Of a DNA stretch of 54,305 nt, positions 14,890 through 20,866 are shown piece after piece. The stretch's first letter is position 1. The number at the start of each line of letters is the position of its first letter. Origin of the DNA: Desulfotignum sp. (GTDB taxonomy: Bacteria > Desulfobacterota > Desulfobacteria > Desulfobacterales > Desulfobacteraceae). The stretch is from the NCBI GenBank assembly GCA_021737695.1, contig JAIPDL010000016.1, forward strand, positions 1 to 54,305, read 5' to 3'. The notes below the pieces were generated by a model, which did no database searches, was not told the DNA's origin, and was given only the letters and a program-made list of their open reading frames with translations. The translations under genes and the position numbers were made by a program.

Positions 14890-15801
14890 TCATTTTCCAG
14901 CGGAAAACACGTGGATGTGCAATCCCCGCTCCACGGCAAACTGTTCTGTGGACTGCAGTTGAAATCCGCTTTTGGTCAGCCAGGTTTCCACCTGGTCTTT
15001 TGTAAATCCCAGCCAGGTACCGCCGATAATTTCCTTGATCTGTTCCTGATGATGATGGTCAAAATCAGCCAGAAGCAGCATTCCCCCGGGTTTGAGCACC
15101 CGGAACACCTCCTGGATGGCTTTTTCTGGCTGAAGAATATGATACAGCACCATACTCATGACCACGGTATCCACTTCCTGGTCTTTCATGGGCAGATGTT
15201 CCACTTCTCCGAGACGTAACTCAATGGACGGCATATCCGGCAGTTTGATCCGGGCCTGTTCCAGCATCTCAGGGGAGGCATCCACACCGATGAGCATGCC
15301 CTTATGATTCCGGACCAGCTGGCCGAGAAGCTCTCCGGTGCCGCACCCTAAATCCGCCACACCCTGACGCGCCGCGATCCGCTGTTTCAGTACTGCATTT
15401 AAATTAAAACTGCCCAGAATTTCTTTTTTCAGGCCTTCCCACTGGGGTGCCACAGTACTGAAAAACCGTTTGGTCCTGTTTTTGCGGATCATGATGATCT
15501 GCCGGGCCTTTTCAATATCCTGGGCGCAGACCGGGTCGTGCTGGATCCGGGAGCACGCCAGCTGAATCAAAGACCGGTTTTCCGGATCCATATTGGCATT
15601 GTAATACATGAAACTGCCTTCTTTTCTGGCCACCAGCAGGCCGGATTCCAGCAGAATTTTCAAATGCCGGGAAACACCGGATTGAATCATGTCCACAATA
15701 GAAACGATTTCATTGACGTTGAGTTCCACTTCATTGAGAATATGAAGCAATCGAAGCCGGGTGGGATCGGAAAGCGCTTTGAACTGCCGGATCACGTCCA
15801 T
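14890..15801 (-). CDS. ArsR-type regulator fused to SAM methyltransferase
   Basis: A 303-aa fusion. Residues 1-95 are an ArsR winged helix (FKALSDPTRLRLLHIL, then SGVSRHLKILLESGLLVARK). Residues ~140-300 are a class I methyltransferase with GVADLGCGTGELLGQL (motif I), GVDASPEMLEQAR (motif II) and ADFDHHHQEQ after VLKPGGMLLL. Such fusions usually sit with S-adenosylhomocysteine hydrolase or metX-type genes and are thought to sense SAM or its products; here no such gene is near. The start overlaps the Usp stop (TAATG), so translation is coupled. Confidence 0.9.
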   Translation of the reverse strand: MDVIRQFKALSDPTRLRLLHILNEVELNVNEIVSIVDMIQSGVSRHLKILLESGLLVARKEGSFMYYNANMDPENRSLIQLACSRIQHDPVCAQDIEKARQIIMIRKNRTKRFFSTVAPQWEGLKKEILGSFNLNAVLKQRIAARQGVADLGCGTGELLGQLVRNHKGMLIGVDASPEMLEQARIKLPDMPSIELRLGEVEHLPMKDQEVDTVVMSMVLYHILQPEKAIQEVFRVLKPGGMLLLADFDHHHQEQIKEIIGGTWLGFTKDQVETWLTKSGFQLQSTEQFAVERGLHIHVFSAGK

Positions 15802-16193
15802 TATTTGACCGTCACCACCGGGCAGTTGGCTTGCAGAATCACCACCTGGGATGTGGAGCCGAACAGGAGTTTTCCCACTTTGGACCGGCTCCGGACACCG
15901 ATAATAATCTCATCCACCTTGTTTTCTTCAGCAAATGCCACAATATCTTCGCCCGCTTCCATGCCCCTGACCAGCAGATGGGTGTCACAGGGGATATTTT
16001 TTTCTTCAAAAAACGGCTTGATTCCTTCCAGATTGTCTTCCGCCGCCTTGACTTCCATTGGATCCGTATTGCCCCCCCCCTTCATGGACGTCACCACGAT
16101 CACCTGCCCATCAAACGCCCGGGCATGACGGGCCGCAATTTCTATCAGGTCCTTTCCCACATTGACACCTTTATACCCCACCAGAATTTTCAT
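15801..16193 (-). CDS. Universal stress protein, UspA family
   Basis: A 130-aa single-domain Usp: KILVGYKGV at strand 1, an acidic helix, and the ATP-binding signature GVRSRSKVGKLLFGSTSQVV near 98-117, followed by ANCPVVTVK. The G-2x-G-9x-G(S/T) spacing is intact, so it is probably of the nucleotide-binding type. Preceded by GGAGAA. Coupled to the ArsR-methyltransferase gene by a 1-nt overlap. Confidence 0.9.
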   Translation of the reverse strand: MKILVGYKGVNVGKDLIEIAARHARAFDGQVIVVTSMKGGGNTDPMEVKAAEDNLEGIKPFFEEKNIPCDTHLLVRGMEAGEDIVAFAEENKVDEIIIGVRSRSKVGKLLFGSTSQVVILQANCPVVTVK

Positions 16194-16245
16194 CGTTTTT
16201 CTTCTCCATCAAAATTAACGGAACCGGTTGAAAAACCGAATCAAA

Positions 16246-16498
16246 TCAACCATACTGAATAACTATATCTAAAATGATTGATATAATCAAGAAAGATTTC
16301 CATTCCACTGTTTTCAGGATATCTGGACACCGGATGCCCACTTCGGGGATGATTTCGGGGGTGACTTCGGGGGTTGTCCCTTTTCCCGGGACGGGAATGG
16401 TTGCAGAGAACCTGTCCCTCAGTTCTTCAAAGAGCAGGTCAGCACCTGTTTCCAGGCTGATCAGATGGTTGAGGAAAACAGCCCTCTCGCAACTCTTT
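16246..16498 (-). pseudogene. Remnant of a gene with PEVTPE tail
   Basis: An open stretch without a start codon, reading LFLNHL-like then ISLETGADLLFEELRDRFS and GKGTTPEVTPEIIPEVG. The PEVTPEI repeat (a 12-bp imperfect triplication near 16341-16375) is typical of the linker before the C-terminal winged helix in AlbA/Schlafen-type ATP-binding regulators and some Fic proteins. No full gene remains. Also in 16194-16685: a promoter zone for usp and the hairpin at 16483-16533; nothing else is supportable there. Confidence 0.35.
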
Positions 16499-16533
16499 TA
16501 AAACAAAAGAATAATTGCGGTATTTGCGAGAGG
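16483..16533. repeat. 51-bp hairpin (inverted repeat CCTCTCGCAA)
   Basis: CCTCTCGCAA at 16483-16492 and TTGCGAGAGG at 16524-16533 are perfect inverted arms; between them CTCTTTT and AAAAGAA can extend a second stem. It lies downstream of cas2 where a CRISPR array would be expected, but no repeat-spacer pattern is present. Confidence 0.55.
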
Positions 16534-16685
16534 CCTGACATAGCAGTTCCCAACGGAACCTTTTTTACATTTCCAGACATAAAATTCATCCTTTTTTTAT
16601 TGAATTGTCAAAGAACACAGGCGCTTCGAGTGCTCCCGGAGCCGAGGGCATCAATGAACCGCTCGAAAGCTCCCGGCAAAAAAAA

Positions 16686-16973
16686 TCATATAACCACCGC
16701 GCTGTGCTTTATGGGCTGGAAAGGTCTTCCATAGCTTGCCACTTTGAAAGAAACAGTTTCAGCCGCGCCGATATCGATAATGATCAGATTGTCTTCATCA
16801 CAATGCATGATTTCCGTCAGGGTATCGGTCATCTTCAGCAGATCCTCTTTGTTCAGCCGGCATTGAAAAACCGACAGCTGCAACCAGGCCCCATAGCCTT
16901 TCATGGTCTTGAAGATTTTCCGCCACCGCTTCTGATCGGTAATATCATAACACACCAGATAAACATGTATCAT
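16686..16973 (-). CDS. cas2: CRISPR-associated endonuclease Cas2
   Basis: A 95-aa intact Cas2: MIHVYLVCYDITDQKRWRKI (strand 1 with the catalytic-position Asp), FKTMKGYGAWLQLSVFQC, then a second half DNLIIIDIGAAETV and YGRPFQ. This form resembles Cas2 of type I-G (former I-U) loci. It normally joins Cas1 to insert spacers. Here cas1 upstream survives only as a 3' fragment (21 nt away) and no CRISPR array is seen downstream, so adaptation in this locus is almost certainly dead although the reading frame is intact. Confidence 0.88.
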   Translation of the reverse strand: MIHVYLVCYDITDQKRWRKIFKTMKGYGAWLQLSVFQCRLNKEDLLKMTDTLTEIMHCDEDNLIIIDIGAAETVSFKVASYGRPFQPIKHSAVVI

Positions 16974-16994
16974 ATCACTTTTCCCCTGCCTTGA

Positions 16995-17198
16995 TCAACG
17001 GGTAACAAAGGTCGGGTATTCTTTGACCTCCCCGGTCAGATACCGGATCAAAAGCCGTGCCTGGACCTCAAAAAGCCGGCGGTAGCTGAGCCGGTACCCA
17101 AAAACGGGATGGGTGACCTCCAAAGCCACTGTCCATGAGCGGCAGCGGCAGCTTATCTGTGGCGGTTCCTGCGCCGGCAAAACGTATGGCAAGTTCAC
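16995..17198 (-). pseudogene. cas1: cas1 3' fragment
   Basis: Only the last ~42 residues look like Cas1: [20 protein letters not shown], then [20 protein letters not shown], which is the conserved C-terminal helix region ending at FVTR. The upstream ~25 codons in this frame are unrelated. In another frame an ATG at 17214, overlapping the stop of the cas7 fragment (ATGA), opens a ~48-codon reading frame containing [17 protein letters not shown], perhaps the start of the next cas gene. The two meet near 17120, so a deletion joined that gene to the end of cas1. Catalytic residues of Cas1 are lost. Confidence 0.75.
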
Positions 17199-17210
17199 CG
17201 ACTCCCCCTT

Positions 17211-17531
17211 TCATATAAGTTTGCCGAATTTGATGAAGGACCCTTTGCGACGGATTGCCAAGTCCTCCTCACAAGGGAAAATCCATTCATCGGTCAGGGG
17301 CATATCTTCTATCAATTCAGATTTCGTGTACAATGAGAGCAGAATCAACAGGTTTGCTGCCTGCGTTGAAAGGCCGTACCCCCGTATCTGATCAAGATCG
17401 ATATTGACGTACAGGGTGATATTGCGGGCCGAGTATTCATCCCGGGAGAAAGGCAGGTTACCAAAGCCTTTCGCTGTATCTCCAGAAGGAAAGCATTTCT
17501 TTTTATATTGTTTTGCGCTATGAGTATGCAC
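17211..17531 (-). pseudogene. Csb1-type Cas7 C-terminal fragment (type I-G)
   Basis: A 106-aa remnant. Its core, GFGNLPFSRDEYSARNITLY then VNIDLDQIRGYGLSTQAANL and LLILLSLYTKSE, resembles the C-terminal part of Csb1/GSU0053 (Cas7 of type I-G, former I-U), where a VPF-x-R-x-E-[WY] motif and an RGYGL helix are typical. The RNA-binding N-terminal two-thirds are absent. It sits upstream of the cas1 fragment and intact cas2 in the expected direction. Assignment is from memory of the family and needs a profile search. Confidence 0.6.
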
Positions 17532-17562
17532 TGATGATCACCCCCTTTGTGGAGGCAAAAAA

Positions 17563-17829
17563 ATGATCAATGTCAATGAAGCATCAGCCAGAGCCATAGA
17601 TCACTTGAAAAAACTGTATCCTGATTATGACCTGGAAAAAATACTGTTTGAGGAAGCTGAAATCACGGATGACGACAAATTCTGGGTTGTTGTTCTCAGC
17701 TATAAAAGCCCGATTGCTGCCGGCGGAGTTGGTAAATCCATGTTTGTGGGAGACCGGGGCTACAAGGTATTCAAACTGATGGCGGAAACAGGTGAAATTC
17801 GTTCGGTCAAGAACCAGGACTCCAAATAG
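17563..17829 (+). CDS. Small hypothetical protein, 88 aa
   Basis: An 88-aa acidic soluble protein, preceded by TGGAGG. It has an alpha N-terminus (SARAIDHLKKLYPDYDLEKI) and a beta C-terminus with FWVVVLSYKSP and YKVFKLMAETGEIRSVK, a shape seen in small PepSY-like or ligand-binding proteins whose tail reads YK-x-F-K-x-x-x-x-TGE. No membrane segment. It starts 31 nt from the cas7 remnant on the opposite strand, so the island between usp and element 2 has been rearranged around it. Function unknown. Confidence 0.65.
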   Translation: MINVNEASARAIDHLKKLYPDYDLEKILFEEAEITDDDKFWVVVLSYKSPIAAGGVGKSMFVGDRGYKVFKLMAETGEIRSVKNQDSK

Positions 17830-17835
17830 CAGGGC

Positions 17836-17922
17836 TGGCCTGAATCTTGGGTTTGGTCACAGGCTTTGGTAAACATAAATGTTTTTTACCGATTCAGGGC
17901 ACTTCAATGGGGGGGATGGTGA
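17836..17922 (+). pseudogene. Remnant with WPES...LQWG motif
   Basis: A 28-codon open stretch reading WPESWVWSQALV and, after a gap, FRALQWGGW, then stop. It is a diverged copy of the C-terminal part of the small ORF at 41701-41877 (WPESLIRSQALV, LKTLQWGIRTWD); DNA similarity is visible over about 90 bp. No start codon belongs to it. Between here and 17992 I see nothing else. Confidence 0.45.
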
Positions 17923-17991
17923 TTGTTATACGACAGGTTCAGCCGGATGAAGCGATCTGCTGGCAAAAAAATGGATTGATTTCATGGGGCA

Positions 17992-18020
17992 TAAAAAAGG
18001 CTCAGATTTTCTTCTGAGCC
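17992..18020 (-). terminator. Original terminator of tRNA-Cys gene (left of element 2)
   Basis: Stem GGCTCAGA / TCTGAGCC (17999-18006, 18013-18020); on the minus strand it is followed by a T-run (plus-strand ATAAAAAA at 17991-17998). It lies 16 bases downstream of the truncated tRNA-Cys 3' end at attL and would have ended tRNA-Cys transcription before integration. Confidence 0.8.
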
Positions 18021-18082
18021 CTTGATTTTATTTATGGAGGCGGCTCCCGGATTCGAACCGGGGATATCGGCTTTGCAGGCCG
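18017..18082. repeat. attL of element 2 (tRNA-Cys 3' fragment)
   Basis: Matches 25555-25619 except for one extra T in the spacer near 18031-18033. Contains the 3' 47 bases of tRNA-Cys (CCA complement at 18036-18038 through the anticodon region GCAGGCCG ending at 18082), but not the 5' half; beyond 18082 the sequence changes to element DNA. Confidence 0.93.
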
Positions 18083-18100
18083 AATACAGGCTTTTACCTG

Positions 18101-18217
18101 ATTTTACCTGATGATAAAAAACAATTGATATTATTGGCTTTTATGTGATATATCTCTATTTATTGATACCAGGAAATACCACTATATAACCCCTGAAGGT
18201 TGGAAATAGGGTTGGAA
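18101..18217. promoter_or_regulatory. Left arm repeats of element 2
   Basis: Two arrays next to attL: a tandem 10-bp TTTTACCTGA pair near 18093-18113, and GGTTGGAAATAGGGTTGGAA at 18198-18217. The latter recurs at the right end (25463-25482 and 25491-25510) with one or two mismatches. They fit integrase arm-type sites; the second also lies just before the integrase start, so it may serve autoregulation. Confidence 0.6.
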
Positions 18218-18238
18218 AACAAAAATGGAGAAAAGCCA

Positions 18239-19378
18239 ATGACCAAGCGGATTAAGACAGAAAAACCAGGCGTATTTTACCGGATTTCAGACCGGATTTC
18301 AGGAACCGGGCCGGAAAAAGTCTATTATGTGGTGTTCAAAAAGGACGGAAAACTGATTGAAGCAAAAGCCGGGAGACAATACGCTGATGCCATGACACCA
18401 GCAAAAGCGGCCCTTTACCGTTCTGCATTGATCGAGGGCCGCGAGCAAACCCCACAAGAGAAAAGAGCAGCACAGCAAGCACAAAAAGAAGCTGAAAAGG
18501 GCCGTTATACCATCGGGCGGTTGTGGGATGAGTATTCAAAAGGCAGACCGGCAGGCCGGGCACTGACCACCGACAAAAACCGTTATGAAAAGCACATAGA
18601 AAAAGACTTTGCACGGAAGGAACCCAAGGACATTATCAAACTGGATGTGGACCGCCTGCGGCTGCGGTTGTCCAAAAAATTATCACCCCAAACCGTTAAG
18701 CATGTTCTGAACCTGCTGACCTGGATCATTAATTATGGTGTAAAAGAGGGCCTTTGCCAGGGCTTATCGTTTCATGTTCAAAAACCAGAAGTCAATAATG
18801 TTACAACGGAAGATTTGACACCGGATCAAGTAAACAGCCTACTCCAGGCAATTGACAATTCAAAATATAAAACAGTGGGGGCCATGATGAAGTTGGCCCT
18901 TTTTTCCGGCATGCGGCGTGGGGAAATGCTGAAACTGGAATGGAGGGACGTTGACCTTGAACGCGGCTTTATCCATATTCGGGAGCCCAAGGGCGGCCCT
19001 GATCAAAAAATACCCATAAATGACATAGCACGGGAGCTGCTGGAATCCCTGCCCAGGAGCAGTGATTATGTTTTCCCAGGGCGAGGCGGCAGGAAAAGAA
19101 CAAACACAAGCAAAGCCGCTTGTGAGATCAGAAAAGAGGCCGGATTGCCCAAAAACTTCAGACCCCTTCACGGGCTGCGGCACGTATTTGCATCCATGCT
19201 GGCATCCAGTGGCAAGGTTGATATGTATGTTTTACAAAAACTATTGACCCATAAAAGCGCGGTTATGACCCAACGGTATGCACACCTGCGGGATAAAGCA
19301 TTGAAAGACGGAGCCGGACAGGTGGACGTGATTTTCAAAAAACAGGCTGATGACCGGAAGGCGGCCAGCAATGAATAA
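18239..19378 (+). CDS. int: Tyrosine integrase of element 2
   Basis: 379 aa from ATG 18239, chosen because GGAGAAA lies 6 bases upstream; an in-frame TTG at 18200 falls inside an arm repeat. N-terminal arm-binding segment with MTKRIKTEKPGVFYRIS, core-binding domain (~95-180) and catalytic domain with Arg in FSGMRRGEMLKLEW (~226), HGLRH (~311) and the tyrosine in TQRYAHLR (~346). Family known for tRNA 3'-end insertion; here the target is tRNA-Cys. It is only distantly like the element 1 integrase. The end overlaps the next gene by 8 nt. Confidence 0.95.
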   Translation: MTKRIKTEKPGVFYRISDRISGTGPEKVYYVVFKKDGKLIEAKAGRQYADAMTPAKAALYRSALIEGREQTPQEKRAAQQAQKEAEKGRYTIGRLWDEYSKGRPAGRALTTDKNRYEKHIEKDFARKEPKDIIKLDVDRLRLRLSKKLSPQTVKHVLNLLTWIINYGVKEGLCQGLSFHVQKPEVNNVTTEDLTPDQVNSLLQAIDNSKYKTVGAMMKLALFSGMRRGEMLKLEWRDVDLERGFIHIREPKGGPDQKIPINDIARELLESLPRSSDYVFPGRGGRKRTNTSKAACEIRKEAGLPKNFRPLHGLRHVFASMLASSGKVDMYVLQKLLTHKSAVMTQRYAHLRDKALKDGAGQVDVIFKKQADDRKAASNE

Positions 19379-20300
19379 AAGGTTGTATATCGCCTGTCTC
19401 AAAGAAAATTTTGGATTTCTGGATTTCTGGGAAAAGCACGGCCAGGCGGCGCGGGATGCGTGGGTGAAAATTCAAAAATATTATGCTGACAACAATGCCA
19501 AAGATCAGAAATTTGATATGATCGCATACGAGCTTGACACGGTTGAAGAAACATTAAACCGATTCGGCTTAAGAACGTATGCCGGACAATGGGATGATTG
19601 CCTGGACATCCTGGACCCGGCAACAAAAGAATTACCTGACCGACTGCCTTTTGATTTTCTTGACGATAAACCGGCGATTATCCTTGCCACCGAATGGGGA
19701 GAACTCAAAGATCCAGGTTTTGAATGGAGACGGGAGCCCATTGAATGGATATTGGACGAACTGAAGCCCCATGAACGGCTTTTAAAGATTGATCTATCCA
19801 GAAAGAAAAGGGATCTGCTAAACGATTTCAAGAAATATCTGGACAACGTGGACCGGCTGCGGGGATCTGATGACCTGCCCAAAGAATGGGCTGACAATTA
19901 CCAAACCTGGACCCCGGACACAAGCCGGGAACGGGCCGAGGCATGGGACCAGTTGAAAGTTTGGCGGATGCGGAAAGAGAGAATCCCCTTTTCTGAGATT
20001 GCGCGAGCCATGAAGATCACCCAGGATGCAGCAAAAAAAGCGTTTTACAAGGCATATGAACGGACCCAGGGGAGAGCGTACGAGCCGGATAGATACCGAA
20101 AAGACGGCCAGAAAATCAACACCTGGGATATGACAAAGACCTGCCAGACATGCCCGGACCGGCAGACATGCACGGAACTGTGCCCGGAGATCCTGCGGTT
20201 TGCGGATCAGGATTATACCGGCAGAAAAGAATCCCTAGACGATAACGGCATAACAGATTTCAAGCAGTATGAAAAATGGCAAAAAACAGAACCCTTTTAA
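19371..20300 (+). CDS. Unknown element protein with HTH-like segment and Cys cluster
   Basis: 309 aa from ATG 19371, which overlaps the integrase stop (ATGAATAA). No known family recognised. The first ~200 residues are charged and helical (IEWILDELKPHERLLKIDLS). Around 210-245 lies a possible helix-turn-helix, RIPFSEIARAMKITQDAAKK. Near 265-285 there is a dense Cys cluster TCQTCPDRQTCTELCP, a likely zinc or Fe-S site. It holds the same slot as the 334-aa zinc-finger gene of element 1. A DNA-binding regulator is a reasonable guess only. Confidence 0.7.
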   Translation: MNKRLYIACLKENFGFLDFWEKHGQAARDAWVKIQKYYADNNAKDQKFDMIAYELDTVEETLNRFGLRTYAGQWDDCLDILDPATKELPDRLPFDFLDDKPAIILATEWGELKDPGFEWRREPIEWILDELKPHERLLKIDLSRKKRDLLNDFKKYLDNVDRLRGSDDLPKEWADNYQTWTPDTSRERAEAWDQLKVWRMRKERIPFSEIARAMKITQDAAKKAFYKAYERTQGRAYEPDRYRKDGQKINTWDMTKTCQTCPDRQTCTELCPEILRFADQDYTGRKESLDDNGITDFKQYEKWQKTEPF

Positions 20301-20318
20301 CATACTGAAATAAAACCC

Positions 20319-20369
20319 GAAAATAAGCACCTATCTTTATTTTCCCTTTCCCGAGGTTAGAAATAACCT
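20319..20369. promoter_or_regulatory. Two palindromes upstream of the AlpA-like gene
   Basis: GAAAATAA (20319-20326) and TTATTTTC (20337-20344) form an 8-bp inverted repeat with a 10-base spacer; AGGTTAgaaaTAACCT is a second perfect palindrome at 20354-20369, 23 bases before the alpA start. Probably operator and promoter region of the replication operon. Confidence 0.55.
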
Positions 20370-20391
20370 TAAATCCGAAAGGAGAGGGAAA

Positions 20392-20625
20392 ATGTCAGAA
20401 ATTTTTTCCAAACAAGCAGAACCCGTGACTTTCAAGGTTGATCCAGTTTTCCTGACACCAAAGGAGCTGGCACCCCGGATAGGCGGTTCAACTCAATCCT
20501 TGGCGAATGACCGGCACATGGGCCGGGGGCTGCCCTATATCAAACGGGGTAAAAGCGTTCTGTATTTCTGGCCTGAAGTGGTGGAGATCCTGCGAGCAAA
20601 CCGGATCGAACCAAGGACGGCATAA
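20392..20625 (+). CDS. AlpA-like HTH protein of element 2
   Basis: A 77-aa protein with a ~17-residue lead, then FLTPKELAPRIGGSTQSLAN and DRHMGRGLPYIKRGKSVLYF, the HTH_17/excisionase pattern with a wing ending WPEVVEIL. A strong AAAGGAGAGGG site precedes it. Diverged from the element 1 AlpA but in the same place, directly before the TTAW gene. Likely the element's excisionase or activator; it probably binds the palindromes just upstream or the arm repeats. Confidence 0.8.
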   Translation: MSEIFSKQAEPVTFKVDPVFLTPKELAPRIGGSTQSLANDRHMGRGLPYIKRGKSVLYFWPEVVEILRANRIEPRTA

Positions 20626-20626
20626 C

Positions 20627-20866
20627 ATGGATGCCAAAAAAAACACCCCGGCTGCTACCTGGGGCAAGTGGGGCAGCGAACCGGGGCAGGGAAAAACGGA
20701 CTATCTGAAAGATACCACAGCGTGGTGCCTTCGTCAACTCGTAAAAATCGCGCTGCCCTGGATCGCGGGCGTTATCACCAGTACCAGGTTCACGGCCCGG
20801 AAATCCTGTTTTCTGGATCGCCTGATTATCATGGCGGAAGGGGGCGGGAATGACACACAGTTTTGA
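20627..20866 (+). CDS. TTAW small protein of element 2
   Basis: A 79-aa protein homologous to residues 1-73 of the element 1 primase: TTAWCLRQLVKIALPWIA, then TSTRFTARKSCFLDRL. Basic C-terminal half, hydrophobic helix in the centre, no known family. In element 1 the same module is read straight into the primase; here a stop after NDTQF separates it and the next gene starts inside it (17-nt overlap). Conservation at the DNA level (40 identical bases) next to unrelated genes points to a recombining module tied to primases. Role in replication, perhaps as primase partner, is inference. Confidence 0.75.
   Translation: MDAKKNTPAATWGKWGSEPGQGKTDYLKDTTAWCLRQLVKIALPWIAGVITSTRFTARKSCFLDRLIIMAEGGGNDTQF
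20729..20768 (+). repeat. 40-bp exact repeat shared with element 1
   Basis: Identical to the reverse complement of 1299-1338, within the TTAW module. Opposite orientation in the window. Confidence 0.9.

Noticed and set aside
16500..16685. CRISPR repeats downstream of cas2
   Set aside because: I looked for direct repeats of 25-40 bp with regular spacing on the minus strand and found none.
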